Positions 7,959 to 17,207 are shown, numbered from the stretch's first letter. The stretch is DNA of 64,000 nt from Trichloromonas sp034006665 (GCF_034006665.1 NZ_JAVESI010000003.1:93235-157234); one strand, 5' to 3'. The notes: generated by a model from the sequence alone, not told the origin. Made by a program: numbers and translations.

Positions 7959-9188
7959 ATGAGAGTCTGGCAAGGATTTTTGATGGGCGTGCTGCTGGTG
8001 CCGCTGGCCCTGTGGCCGGCCGATCCGGCGGCGGCAGCCTCGGTTTCCGGTCGGGCAAGTACCGTGCTCGAATGGTATGACTCGGCCAACGAGGAGACCT
8101 CGCTGCCGGTGTACCAGTACCTGCAACTGAATGCGAAGGATCTTGGCGCCAAGGGCTACAACTTCAAGGCCTACGGTCGGCTCGGCAACGATCTGCGCGA
8201 CGAGGAGAACATCAAGAGCCGCCTCTATTACGCCTATCTCGAAAAGAAAGACCTCTTCGAGGGCTTCGATTTCCGCCTTGGCCGCCAGTTCATTTCCACC
8301 ACCGCCGGTGCCTCGCTGATGGACGGTCTTTCCCTCAATTACACCCTGCTCGACGACTACCAGATCAAGGTCTTCGGCGGTGGGGACGTCAGCTACTACC
8401 AGGGTTACAGCGCCAAGGACGTGGTCACCGGCGTCGAGGTTTCCGGCAACTTCTTCGACAGCCTCGACCTTTCCCTGAGCTATTTGCAGAAGTGGGACGA
8501 AGGTCTGCTCGGCCAGGAACTGCTTGGTTTCGACGCCAGTTACGACTTGGGCGGCAAGCTCTGGCTCTACAACGAACTGCAGTGGGACATCCTCTCCGAG
8601 CGGCTCAGCTATGCCCAGGTCGGCGGTAAATACCGCTTCGACTTCCCCCTGACTGCCCGCCTCGAATACCTCTATAGTCTGCCGGTCTTCTCCTCCACCT
8701 CGATCTATTCGGTCTTCGCCGTCGCCGAATACGAAGAGGTGCTCGCCGAAGTCACCTACAATATCCGCCGCGACATCCAGCTCTTCGGCCGTTACGTCCG
8801 GGAGATCTATGAAGATTTCTCCGACGCCGACGTCTTCGAGGCGGGGATCGAGAAACTGCGCACCGGCAGCTTCTCCGGCTATCTCACCGGCGTCTACCGC
8901 ATCGACGATGACGGTCAGGATCTCAAGGGCTTCAAGGTGCGCGGCGCCTATCGCCTCACCAAAGCGCTCGAGGCCGGGCTCGGCATGAATCTCGACGTGC
9001 TGGAACGGGAGATCGACTATTTCGACAGCGATACCGACAGCGACGACACCACCAGTCGCCGCTACTGGGCTGATATTTCCTGGCGCCTGACCGATACGCT
9101 CAACCTGGAAGGCAAGATCGAGCGGGTGGATAGCGATCTGTGGGATTACTACAATCGCGGCACCCTGCGTCTGAACCTTCTCTTCTGA
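7959..9188 (+). CDS. Outer-membrane beta-barrel, porin partner of the cytochromes
   Basis: A 409-residue protein with a Sec signal peptide (basic N-terminus, hydrophobic run, PAAAAS cleavage region near residue 27). Alternating, aromatic-rich amphipathic strands follow, and the C-terminus RLNLLF ends in Phe, as expected for a BAM-assembled barrel. AGGAGGTAGC gives a strong start. The next two genes encode 10- and 15-haem c-type cytochromes 15 and 32 bases apart. By analogy with the Geobacter porin-cytochrome complexes (OmbB-OmaB-OmcB, ExtABCD) the barrel would be the sheath through which a haem wire crosses the outer membrane. No named family is recognised, so the role is inferred from neighbours and predicted fold. 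Confidence 0.75.
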   Translation: MRVWQGFLMGVLLVPLALWPADPAAAASVSGRASTVLEWYDSANEETSLPVYQYLQLNAKDLGAKGYNFKAYGRLGNDLRDEENIKSRLYYAYLEKKDLFEGFDFRLGRQFISTTAGASLMDGLSLNYTLLDDYQIKVFGGGDVSYYQGYSAKDVVTGVEVSGNFFDSLDLSLSYLQKWDEGLLGQELLGFDASYDLGGKLWLYNELQWDILSERLSYAQVGGKYRFDFPLTARLEYLYSLPVFSSTSIYSVFAVAEYEEVLAEVTYNIRRDIQLFGRYVREIYEDFSDADVFEAGIEKLRTGSFSGYLTGVYRIDDDGQDLKGFKVRGAYRLTKALEAGLGMNLDVLEREIDYFDSDTDSDDTTSRRYWADISWRLTDTLNLEGKIERVDSDLWDYYNRGTLRLNLLF

Positions 9189-9203
9189 CAAGGAGCATCC
9201 TCT

Positions 9204-10055
9204 ATGACCCGCAGAATATTATTCGCACTGATCCCGCTGCTGGCCGCCGGCGCGCTGCTGGCCTGGGCGGCGGGCTTCGACCACGAGGCTCACGTCAAGG
9301 AGTACGTCGACGGCGGCGATTGCGCGGCCTGCCACGTTGCCGGCGCGCCTTCCATCATCCCCGAAATCGCCGTCTGTCTCGAATGCCACGGGCAAGAAGA
9401 GGTCGGCGGTCTCAGCCTGCCCGCGCCCAAGACCCACGGGCCGCTCTGGGCGCTCAACCACCGCGCCGAAGCCAAGGGCAACGCCATCGACTGCAACGCC
9501 TGCCACGAGCAGAGCGATTGCCTCGACTGCCACAAGGCCGGCTTCTCCCACGAGCAGGGCGCCTTCACCAACAACATGGTCAACGTGCACCGCAGCGATT
9601 TCCACGTCACTCACCCCATCGCCGCCCGCACCGATCAGAACCTCTGCTCCAGCTGCCACGAGCCGGATTACTGCAACGAATGCCACGACCGCTTCCAGAT
9701 GCGCGGCGGCGACATCGGCAGCCCCTCGCACCGGCGCAGCTTCGAGCTGGGCTTCGACAACCCCGATGTAGAAGCGATCCACGCCGGCATGAGCCCTAGC
9801 ACCCAATGCGACCAATGCCACCTCGGCAGTTCCGTCGCTCCTGATTTCCACTCCTGGTCCGTCGGCCATGCCCGCGAGGCCCGCCGCAGCCTGGCCACCT
9901 GTCAGGCCTGCCATCCCGAGGGCGACGTCTGTCTCAAGTGCCACAGCGCCCGAGGCGGGGTCGTCGGCTTCAACCCCCATCCCAAGGATTGGGACAAGAT
10001 GAAGGGAACCCTACAGAAAGCCAGCAATGGCCGTACCTGCCGCAAGTGTCATTAA
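9204..10055 (+). CDS. Decahaem c-type cytochrome, periplasmic
   Basis: A 283-residue secreted cytochrome with ten CXXCH haem-attachment motifs (CAACH, CLECH, CNACH, CLDCH, CSSCH, CNECH, CDQCH, CQACH, CLKCH, CRKCH). The last motif forms the extreme C-terminus. An N-terminal hydrophobic signal (residues 5-22) has no lipobox, so it is probably periplasmic, either soluble or anchored by the uncleaved segment. Additional histidines (HRAEAKG, HRSDFH, HAREARR) can serve as distal ligands for bis-His haems. It lies between the barrel and the 15-haem lipoprotein, so it is the natural periplasmic electron carrier into that conduit. The length and haem count resemble OmaB-type proteins only loosely. Confidence 0.88.
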   Translation: MTRRILFALIPLLAAGALLAWAAGFDHEAHVKEYVDGGDCAACHVAGAPSIIPEIAVCLECHGQEEVGGLSLPAPKTHGPLWALNHRAEAKGNAIDCNACHEQSDCLDCHKAGFSHEQGAFTNNMVNVHRSDFHVTHPIAARTDQNLCSSCHEPDYCNECHDRFQMRGGDIGSPSHRRSFELGFDNPDVEAIHAGMSPSTQCDQCHLGSSVAPDFHSWSVGHAREARRSLATCQACHPEGDVCLKCHSARGGVVGFNPHPKDWDKMKGTLQKASNGRTCRKCH

Positions 10056-10087
10056 CGCACAACCTGTTCACCAACCAAAGGAGGTAG

Positions 10088-12808
10088 ATGATGCGTTCGA
10101 AATGGTTTTTCCTGTTGGTTGCTACTTTGGCGGCCGCCTCGTTGTGGGGCTGTGGGAGCAGCGGAGGTTCAGGAGGAAGCGCGGTGACGCCGACCGACAC
10201 CCAGCCCCAAGCGGTTGGGAGCGATTCCTGTATTGTTTGTCATGGTAATAATGTGGCTTTCGTTTTAGCTGACTGGACCACTTCAATCCACAATACGGAA
10301 GGCGTCGGCTGCGAAAATTGCCACGGCAACGGCGGCGCCCATCGGGGGATCGGACCGATTCCTTACCCCTCGCCGAGCCTTGAAGGTCAATGCGCTGTGT
10401 GTCACGCAGATGAAGCTTCCCTGGCGCGGCATGACGGAGACGATCCCGCCACGGCCACGGTTGTCGAAGGTTATGTCATGCGGGATGTCGAGTCCGAGGG
10501 CTGCCGCGACTGCCATGGGGATGCTCATGATGTCGTCGCCGGTGGGATCAACGAGCAGTGGTCCCAATCCGGCCATGCGGGCCGCATCGCTACGGACGCG
10601 CCCGATACGGAAACGGTCTGGGGGCATTATGACTGGGATTCGCCAAGCCGTGCTTCCTGCGCCCGCTGCCACACGACAACCGGAGCTGTCAATTTCCTGT
10701 TGAGTCCGGCAACCTATTCCGCGGCAAACAACGACTTCTCGTATCTTGCAGCAGGTCAGAATGAGCTGCTCTATTGTTGGGGCTGCCACAGCAATGTAAG
10801 TACCGGTGCGCTGTATACCCCTGGTGCTATTACTGAAGTCTATGCCGGCTCTCCGACCGGCTCTCCCACTGTAACGGTTAATTACCCTGACGCCGGGAAT
10901 TCCAATATCTGTATGGGTTGCCATCTCGGCCGTGAAGTCGGAGGTGTCCTTGCGGCGTCAACCGGGGACTTCTCTAATTTGAGCTTTATCAACTCGCACT
11001 ACCTTGCCGCAGGTGGCATGATTTTTGGCGAGGCGGGTTACGAATTTTCAGGTCAGGACTATACCGGTTGGGATAGCCCCGCGAAGCATGGGCGCCACGG
11101 CGACGTGAGCCGATTTGGTGACGAAGGTCCCTGCGTGACCTGTCACATGACCAGCGCCGATCCGCACAAGTTCGAGGTGGTTCAGAAAGACGCCGCCGGC
11201 GTTATTACCGCTGTCTCCACCAATGCTTGCGCTGCCTGCCATGGCAATATGAGCGCCTCCTGGTTGGAAGAGCGGAAGGAAAGCTTCCACGAGGCTCTCG
11301 AAGCCCTGAATCAGGCTCTTCTCGCCAATGGCATCGAGTTTAAGACAGCCTATCCTTATTTCTATGTCGCCGGAACCACGACCGCTTTCAAGAACTGGGA
11401 AGGCGTTTATCCCGGCAAGGGCAAGGACGTGATGGGTGCGGCCTTCAACTACAACCTGCTTGAACACGATCCGGGCGCCTATGCCCACAATGCCAACTAT
11501 GCCCTCAAACTGGTCGTCGATTCCATCGACTTCCTGGCTGACGGTGTAATTGACGGCAATGGCACATTCACCATTGATGCCGAGACGGTCGATCTTTTGG
11601 CAACGGCCAACGCCGCCCTTGCCTATAGCATCGAAGAGAAGCACCATGGAGGTGCCGCTCTGGTGCAGGCCAACTATACAACCGATACTACCGTTTACAA
11701 CGTCGGCTGTGGTGACTGCCATGCCGCCAACCCTATTCCGGATGGCAGCCGATTTGTCACCAACGGTTTAATTGTCGATCAGTTCGCCGAGTCGGCTCAC
11801 GGCGACGTCCTCGGTGAAGCCTGGATGCACTATGACTGGCGTTCCGCAAGCCGTGCATCCTGCCAGCGTTGTCATACCGCGACCGGCTTTGTGGTTCGGT
11901 TGGGTGACGAGGCCAATACGGCCAATGTCTTCGCAGCGGCAGATGCGGGTCTGCCGGGCGAAGTGTTGCGCTGTACCGGCTGCCATACCGACATCGCGTC
12001 CGGTGCCGTTCTGGCGGCTCCGGCATTCACCGCTACGTATAGCAACGGTGCCACCCAAGCCTTCCCGAATGTCGGTGTTTCCAATCTCTGCGTGCGTTGC
12101 CACGGCGCCCGCGAAAGCGGGGACAGCATCAAGTTGAGCACCGGCGACTTTGCCAGCCTGAGTTTTATCAACTCTCACTACCTGGCAGCCGGCGCAACCG
12201 TCTTTGCGGCCGGTGGTTATGAGTATGACGGCCCGAGTTACGCGAATCCGGCCTACTATAAACATGACGTTGTCGGAATCTCCGACCCGGCGGACCCGGC
12301 GGTGAGCGATGCCGGCCCCTGCGCCGCCTGTCACATGGGCAGCTCCGCCAATCACACCTGGGAAGTCGTCGACAAAAATGACGAGGGCGTGATTACCGCC
12401 ATCAACAGTGAAGTCTGTGTCAGCTGTCATGCCGGTGACTACGCGTTGACCCCGGAAGATCTGGAACTGGAAAAAGAAGAGTTCCACGCCGCTCTCGAAG
12501 CCTTGAATCAGGCCCTTTTGGTCAAAGGGATCGAGTTCAAACCTTCTCATCCCTACTTCTACGTTCCCGGAACCACGACCGCTTTTAAGAACTGGGAAGG
12601 CGTTTATCCCGGCAAGGGCAAGGACGTGATGGGGGCGGCCTTCAACTACAACCTGCTTGAGCATGATCCGGGGGCTTACGCCCATAACCGCTTTTACACC
12701 AAACGCCTGATCTTCGACTCGATCGACTTCCTCGATAACGGGGTTCTCGACGGGACGATCAACGTCACAGGCGAAGCCGCAGCCTATCTGGGGACCACTC
12801 GCCCCTAG
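10088..12808 (+). CDS. Outer-membrane multihaem cytochrome lipoprotein, 15 CXXCH motifs
   Basis: A 906-residue lipoprotein. Its signal peptide ends in a lipobox (SLWGC, Cys about 22) followed by a Gly/Ser linker. Nine CXXCH motifs lie in the first half (to about residue 390) and six in the second. The halves are a tandem duplication: each contains an ASCxRCH region, a LSFINSHYLAAG segment, an FHxALEALNQALL helix and an identical 40-residue block from GTTTAFKNWEG to AYAHN. The second copy lacks the first three haems. It is probably the cell-surface terminal reductase of the conduit with the preceding barrel and decahaem protein. AAAGGAGGTAG precedes tandem ATG codons (10088 and 10091). A strong terminator follows. 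Confidence 0.88.
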   Translation: MMRSKWFFLLVATLAAASLWGCGSSGGSGGSAVTPTDTQPQAVGSDSCIVCHGNNVAFVLADWTTSIHNTEGVGCENCHGNGGAHRGIGPIPYPSPSLEGQCAVCHADEASLARHDGDDPATATVVEGYVMRDVESEGCRDCHGDAHDVVAGGINEQWSQSGHAGRIATDAPDTETVWGHYDWDSPSRASCARCHTTTGAVNFLLSPATYSAANNDFSYLAAGQNELLYCWGCHSNVSTGALYTPGAITEVYAGSPTGSPTVTVNYPDAGNSNICMGCHLGREVGGVLAASTGDFSNLSFINSHYLAAGGMIFGEAGYEFSGQDYTGWDSPAKHGRHGDVSRFGDEGPCVTCHMTSADPHKFEVVQKDAAGVITAVSTNACAACHGNMSASWLEERKESFHEALEALNQALLANGIEFKTAYPYFYVAGTTTAFKNWEGVYPGKGKDVMGAAFNYNLLEHDPGAYAHNANYALKLVVDSIDFLADGVIDGNGTFTIDAETVDLLATANAALAYSIEEKHHGGAALVQANYTTDTTVYNVGCGDCHAANPIPDGSRFVTNGLIVDQFAESAHGDVLGEAWMHYDWRSASRASCQRCHTATGFVVRLGDEANTANVFAAADAGLPGEVLRCTGCHTDIASGAVLAAPAFTATYSNGATQAFPNVGVSNLCVRCHGARESGDSIKLSTGDFASLSFINSHYLAAGATVFAAGGYEYDGPSYANPAYYKHDVVGISDPADPAVSDAGPCAACHMGSSANHTWEVVDKNDEGVITAINSEVCVSCHAGDYALTPEDLELEKEEFHAALEALNQALLVKGIEFKPSHPYFYVPGTTTAFKNWEGVYPGKGKDVMGAAFNYNLLEHDPGAYAHNRFYTKRLIFDSIDFLDNGVLDGTINVTGEAAAYLGTTRP
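11372..11490 (+). repeat. Intragenic direct repeat, copy 1
   Basis: A 119-base block inside the 15-haem cytochrome gene that recurs at 12569-12687. By eye there are eight differences, all silent; the encoded 40 residues are identical. Confidence 0.85.
12569..12687 (+). repeat. Intragenic direct repeat, copy 2
   Basis: Second copy of the block at 11372-11490. Flanking sequence diverges far more than the block itself, which suggests gene conversion or strong selection on this segment. Confidence 0.85.
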
Positions 12809-12838
12809 CAATCAAAGTGGATAAGGTGGTTTTTAATG

Positions 12839-12866
12839 CCGGGCCCCAGAAGGGGCCCGGTTTTTT
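12839..12866 (+). terminator. Intrinsic terminator of the porin-cytochrome operon
   Basis: Nine-base-pair stem CCGGGCCCC / GGGGCCCGG with loop AGAA followed by six T. Confidence 0.9.
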
Positions 12867-12927
12867 AGGGTCTCGTGGACAGGCGCTGTTTGTTCTGCTG
12901 TAGTGGAAGGCGGGGGGAGGGGGGATT

Positions 12928-13935
12928 CTAGAAGCGGCTGCGCAGGGCGAGGCGGAAGACGACGTCCGGGGCGGTTTCGGTGGCGATGTCTTCGCTGACG
13001 CCGATCTCCAGGGCGGTTTTGTTGCCGAGGGCGAGGTCGCCGCCGACGGTGAGCAGGGCGGCGGGATCGCCGAGTTCCTTGAGGTCACTGTCGTAGAGGG
13101 GGGTGTGGCCGTCGATCTGGAGCTTGAGGACCAACCACGACCAGGGACGCCAGCCGCCGCCGAGCATGGCGAATCCGACCAGATTGCGCTGTCTTTCTTC
13201 GATGACGTCGCCGTCGGTCATACCCATGAAACCGCAACTGCCGAAAAGGGCGACGGCGGAATTTTCTCGCAGCCAGGTGCGGTTGCCGGAGAGCCAAAGG
13301 GAAAGGTCGGTGCTGCCGCTGCCGAGCAGATCATCGCTGTCGCCGGTGGGAAGTTTAAGGGCGGCGTGTAGGGCGGCTCCCCAAGGCTCGCCCCCGGTGG
13401 AGCGGGTCAGCTGCCAGGCGGCATTGAGGCGGATGTCGCCGAGTCCCTGGGCGTGATCATCGACTAGGACTTCCTGCTTGCCATTGCGGATGTAGCTGTA
13501 ACGGAGGCGGTCGCGGGATGCTCTGTCGCGGCCGTTCTGGGGCAGAGTAAAGGTGTCGTGCCAGCCTTCGATGAAGCCGTCGAGAAAGCCCCCCCGGTGC
13601 ATCAGGTAGGGAACATCGAGGCCGACTTCGAAGCGCGGCGTCAGGCCCCGGCGCAGGTTGAGGTTGAAACGGTAGGTTTCGCCGTCGAAGAAGGCGCTCT
13701 CATCGCCGCTGCTGTTGTGGGTGTAGTTCTGCGTCGTATCCAGGGCGAGCTCGGCGGCGTGTTCGCCGGGGGGGAGCAGCAGGGCATGGCCGGGGGTCGG
13801 CAGGCCGAAAATCTGGGTCATGGGGGCGCGGTTGCCGGTCTGGAAGGGGCTGATGGCAAGATCGGCGCTCCACGCGGAGCCGGCGAGAAGGAGCCACGGC
13901 AGGGCAAGCCAGGGCAGGATGCGGCGAGGGATCAT
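12928..13935 (-). CDS. DUF3187-like outer-membrane protein
   Basis: About 335 residues with a clear signal peptide (IPRRILPWLALPWLLLAGSAWSA). The body is rich in alternating hydrophobic and aromatic residues and ends in LALRSRF with a C-terminal Phe, typical of an outer-membrane barrel. Overall features such as SPFQTGNRAPM and VGLDVPYLMHRGG match the DUF3187 group as I recall it. ATG 13935 is chosen because the signal peptide starts there and GAAGG lies upstream; a longer frame adds 20 unrelated residues. The function is unknown. It converges on the cytochrome operon terminator and is transcribed away from the lipoprotein gene. Confidence 0.7.
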   Translation of the reverse strand: MIPRRILPWLALPWLLLAGSAWSADLAISPFQTGNRAPMTQIFGLPTPGHALLLPPGEHAAELALDTTQNYTHNSSGDESAFFDGETYRFNLNLRRGLTPRFEVGLDVPYLMHRGGFLDGFIEGWHDTFTLPQNGRDRASRDRLRYSYIRNGKQEVLVDDHAQGLGDIRLNAAWQLTRSTGGEPWGAALHAALKLPTGDSDDLLGSGSTDLSLWLSGNRTWLRENSAVALFGSCGFMGMTDGDVIEERQRNLVGFAMLGGGWRPWSWLVLKLQIDGHTPLYDSDLKELGDPAALLTVGGDLALGNKTALEIGVSEDIATETAPDVVFRLALRSRF

Positions 13936-14133
13936 GAGTCGATGCCTTCGGTTTGGGGTGGAAAGGGATGAAACTTGCGGCCTGTTCAATGCCAAGGCCT
14001 GTTTTAACGCAGCCCTCCCGCGCTGTCAAAACAAAAGGGGGCGGGAGCGGAGCGCTCTTTAATCGTTGCATGGCGCCCCCGCTCACGTTAATCTCTGAAG
14101 GATTGATTTATCCCCCTGAACAAGGAGTTGCCC

Positions 14134-14988
14134 ATGCGTATGCGTCGATTTTGGCTTGTTGCCTTGGTAATCGTTTTGAGCGGTTGCGCCTCCTGGCATG
14201 CCCGGGTGCGTCCCGGCTTCGACTGGAGCACGGTTTCGACGGTGTCGCTGCAGGGGCCGGATGAAGCCTATTCCGAGTTGGTGGCGACGGCGCGGGAGGA
14301 ACTGGAGGGGATGGGCTATCGGGTAGTACTGCCGGCCGAATCTTCCGAGGCGCAGGTGGATGTGCAGCTCGCCGTCGTCGAGGCGCTGGATATCGATGAG
14401 TCCGGCAAGACCTACATGCGCCCGAAGAGCTTGCATACCCGCTTCTACAAAGCGGTGGATCAGGCCCTGGTTGCCGAATCGAGCTATTACCTAGGCCCGT
14501 CGGAAAACCCCCGTCAGGGGGTAAAGGCGCTTTTCGCCGGGGTGTGGAAGAAACAGGCCCAGGCAGCCGCCGCTCCGGCGCCGGTGACGACGTCTCAGCC
14601 GCTTGACGCCGGTTCCGTAGCGAAGCCCGCCATGCTGGAGCCCGAAAGGGTAGAGGCCGCGTCGACACCGTCTGGCGCCGTCGGAACCGTATCCGCTGTC
14701 CCCCCTTCCCAGGGGCCGACTACGGAGGTTGTTTCCACTCCTGCACTCCCGGCCTCCGCACTGACCACCTCGGCGACGGTTGCCCCGGGCGACGGCGCGA
14801 GTCCGGCGTCATCGGCTTCGGCTACTCCCGCTGCGAAGCCGGCGTCGGTCGCAAATCAACCCCTGGCGGATGACGACTGGGACAAGCCGCGCGGAGAACT
14901 TCCGGCCGCCGGAGAGCCTTCCCCCTGGGTTCCCCGTTTCCAGTCCTGGGGCTTTTCCGAATGGGGCAAGAGCCGGGAACTTGAATGA
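14134..14988 (+). CDS. DUF4136-like lipoprotein with Ala/Pro/Thr-rich tail
   Basis: A 284-residue predicted lipoprotein. The signal peptide ends in the lipobox VLSGCAS, followed by a DUF4136-like domain (about residues 20-140: RPGFDWSTVSTV, TAREELEGMGY, VDVQLAVVEA). The C-terminal 140 residues are low-complexity Ala/Pro/Ser/Thr, probably an extended linker, ending in a short charged segment. AAGGAG lies six bases before ATG 14134; the TTG two codons upstream is less likely. DUF4136 proteins are envelope lipoproteins of unknown function. It is followed by a promoter-bearing gap before trpE and is not obviously part of that operon. Confidence 0.7.
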   Translation: MRMRRFWLVALVIVLSGCASWHARVRPGFDWSTVSTVSLQGPDEAYSELVATAREELEGMGYRVVLPAESSEAQVDVQLAVVEALDIDESGKTYMRPKSLHTRFYKAVDQALVAESSYYLGPSENPRQGVKALFAGVWKKQAQAAAAPAPVTTSQPLDAGSVAKPAMLEPERVEAASTPSGAVGTVSAVPPSQGPTTEVVSTPALPASALTTSATVAPGDGASPASSASATPAAKPASVANQPLADDDWDKPRGELPAAGEPSPWVPRFQSWGFSEWGKSRELE

Positions 14989-15043
14989 TGAATGATGGCG
15001 GTGTCGCTCTTCTCCGCCGCCATCGTCGGCCCCGGCTTGATCC

Positions 15044-15073
15044 TTGACGGTTCGGGAAGGGGCATGGTAGATT
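15044..15073 (+). promoter_or_regulatory. Candidate sigma-70 promoter for the trp operon
   Basis: TTGACG (15044-15049) and TAGATT (15068-15073) with an 18-base spacer, about 60 bases before trpE. No Trp-rich leader peptide or T-box is visible between it and the gene. Confidence 0.45.
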
Positions 15074-15134
15074 ACGCCACTTTTTTCTCACTTATCCCCG
15101 CTGGAAGTACCGACGGCGGATATCCGGAGTCCCG

Positions 15135-16616
15135 ATGTACTTCCCTTCCTCCGAGCAGTTCGCCGCCCTGGCCACGCAGGGGAACCTGATTCCCATCTAC
15201 CGGGAAATTCTGGCCGATATGGAAACCCCCGTTTCCGCCTTCAAGAAGATCGATGACGGCAAGACCTCCTTTCTGCTGGAAAGTATCGAAGGGGGAGAGA
15301 AGTGGGCGCGCTACTCCTTTCTCGGCAGCGGCCCGGGGCGGGTCTTCCGCAGTCGGGGGACGCATTACGAAGTGCTGGAGGACGGCCGCACCATCCAAGC
15401 GGGAGAGTGCGCCGATCCCCTGGCCGAGCTCAAGGCCTTTCTCGCCCCCTACCGGCCGGTGTCCATTGACGGCCTGCCCCGCTTCTTCGGCGGCGCCGTC
15501 GGCTATCTCGGCTACGACATGGTGCGTTTCGTCGAGGAGCTGCCCGACGCCAACCCCGCCCGCATCGGCGCGTTCGACTCGTGCTTTCTGCTCACGGAAA
15601 AGCTGCTGATTTTCGACAATATGCGCCAGAAGATCAAGGTGGTGTGCAACATCCATCTGGCTCCCGGCGTCGATCCGGCCGAGGCCTACCGGCAGGGGGT
15701 GGCGCGGATCGATGAACTGATTGAGCAGTTGCGTGCGCCCTTGCCCCGTCACGCCGCCGAGGTTTTCAGCGAGCCGCCGGCCATGGCATCGGACTTCACA
15801 CGCGCGGGATTCATGGCGGCGGTGGAGCGCTGCAAAGAATATATCCGCGCCGGCGACATCATCCAAGTGGTGCTGTCCCAACGCTTTTCCGGTCCCCTGG
15901 GCGCGACCGATCCCTTCGACATCTACCGCGCCCTGCGCACCATCAATCCTTCCCCGTACATGTTCTTCCTGCGTTTCGGCGAGACCCTGGTGGTCGGCGC
16001 CTCCCCCGAAGTGCTGGTGCGCAAGGAGGGGGAACAGGTCGAGGTGCGCCCCATCGCCGGCACCCGGCCCCGCGGCGCTTCCGCCGAAGAGGATCTGGCG
16101 CTGGAGGCGGAACTGCTGGCCGATCCCAAAGAGCGGTCCGAGCACATCATGCTCGTTGATCTCGGCCGCAACGATCTCGGCCGGGTTTGCCGCACCGGCT
16201 CGGTGGAGGTCAGCGAGCTGATGGTGATCGAGCGTTATTCCCACGTCATGCACATCGTCTCCAACGTGCGCGGCACCCTGCGCGAAGGGCGTGACGCCTT
16301 CGACGTCTTTCGCGCCACCTTTCCCGCCGGCACTCTCTCCGGCGCGCCGAAGATTCGGGCCATGGAAATCATCGATGAACTGGAGCCCTGCCGGCGAGAG
16401 GTTTACGGCGGCGCCGTCGGTTACTTCTCCTTTTCCGGCAACATGGACATGGCAATCGCCATCCGCACCCTGGTCATCCGCGACGGCCGCATCCACTTAC
16501 AGGCCGGGGCGGGGATCGTCGCCGACTCGGATCCCGCCGCCGAGTATCAGGAGACCGTCAACAAGGCGCAAGGCGCCATGTCCGCCATCGCCATGGCGCG
16601 AAAGGGGCTGAATTGA
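15135..16616 (+). CDS. trpE: Anthranilate synthase component I
   Basis: Converts chorismate and ammonia to anthranilate, the first step of tryptophan synthesis, with the TrpG glutaminase supplying ammonia. The 493 residues include the N-terminal regulatory motif LLES (SFLLESIEGG), where tryptophan normally binds, so feedback inhibition is expected. The C-terminal chorismate-binding domain has PIAGTRPRG, DLGRNDLGR and FPAGTLSGAPK. Length is normal. It is the first gene of trpEGDCB2F, one base before trpG. An aminodeoxychorismate synthase (PabB) is the alternative family member, but the trp context settles it. Confidence 0.96.
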   Translation: MYFPSSEQFAALATQGNLIPIYREILADMETPVSAFKKIDDGKTSFLLESIEGGEKWARYSFLGSGPGRVFRSRGTHYEVLEDGRTIQAGECADPLAELKAFLAPYRPVSIDGLPRFFGGAVGYLGYDMVRFVEELPDANPARIGAFDSCFLLTEKLLIFDNMRQKIKVVCNIHLAPGVDPAEAYRQGVARIDELIEQLRAPLPRHAAEVFSEPPAMASDFTRAGFMAAVERCKEYIRAGDIIQVVLSQRFSGPLGATDPFDIYRALRTINPSPYMFFLRFGETLVVGASPEVLVRKEGEQVEVRPIAGTRPRGASAEEDLALEAELLADPKERSEHIMLVDLGRNDLGRVCRTGSVEVSELMVIERYSHVMHIVSNVRGTLREGRDAFDVFRATFPAGTLSGAPKIRAMEIIDELEPCRREVYGGAVGYFSFSGNMDMAIAIRTLVIRDGRIHLQAGAGIVADSDPAAEYQETVNKAQGAMSAIAMARKGLN

Positions 16617-16617
16617 C

Positions 16618-17184
16618 ATGCTCCTCATGATCGACAACTACGACTCCTTCACCTACAACATCGTCCAGTATTTTCAAGAACTCGGCGCCGAGGTGGAGGT
16701 GTACCGCAACGACAAGATCACCGTCGACGAAATCGAAAAGAAAGCGCCCCGACAGCTGGTGGTCTCCCCCGGCCCCTGCTCGCCCCTGGAGGCGGGTATC
16801 TCCGTCGCGGCCATCCGGCGGCTGGCGGGGAAGATCCCGATTCTCGGTGTCTGTCTAGGCCACCAGTCCATCGGCCAGGCCTTCGGCGGCAAGATCGTTC
16901 GCGCTGCCTCGCTGATGCACGGCAAGACCAGCCCCATTTATCACGACAACCAGGGGCTCTTCGCCGGTCTCGCCAATCCCTTTGACGCCACCCGCTACCA
17001 TTCGCTGCTTGTCGAGCGGGAAACCCTCCCCGCTTGCCTGCGGGTGACGGCCTGGACGGCGGAAGGTGAAATCATGGGGCTGGCGCACCGCGAACTGCCG
17101 ATCTGGGGGGTGCAGTTCCATCCCGAGTCGATTCTGACCCTGGAGGGTAAAAAACTGCTGAACAATTTTCTGGAGATGAGCTGA
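16618..17184 (+). CDS. trpG: Anthranilate synthase component II (glutamine amidotransferase)
   Basis: Class I glutamine amidotransferase of 188 residues that hydrolyses glutamine for TrpE. The nucleophile is C79 in GVCLGHQ, and the His/Glu of the triad are in QFHPESI near residue 170. The oxyanion loop SPGPCSP is also present. It starts one base after the trpE stop, so the two are translationally coupled. In many bacteria this subunit is shared with folate synthesis (PabA); folC and folP lie further along in this window but not in this operon. Confidence 0.95.
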   Translation: MLLMIDNYDSFTYNIVQYFQELGAEVEVYRNDKITVDEIEKKAPRQLVVSPGPCSPLEAGISVAAIRRLAGKIPILGVCLGHQSIGQAFGGKIVRAASLMHGKTSPIYHDNQGLFAGLANPFDATRYHSLLVERETLPACLRVTAWTAEGEIMGLAHRELPIWGVQFHPESILTLEGKKLLNNFLEMS

Positions 17185-17207
17185 TTCATCACCGCACGGA
17201 GAGTGGA

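Noticed and set aside
14989..15134. Possible trp attenuator or T-box before trpE
   Set aside because: No Trp-codon-rich leader peptide, no T-box sequence and no convincing alternative hairpins with a U-run.
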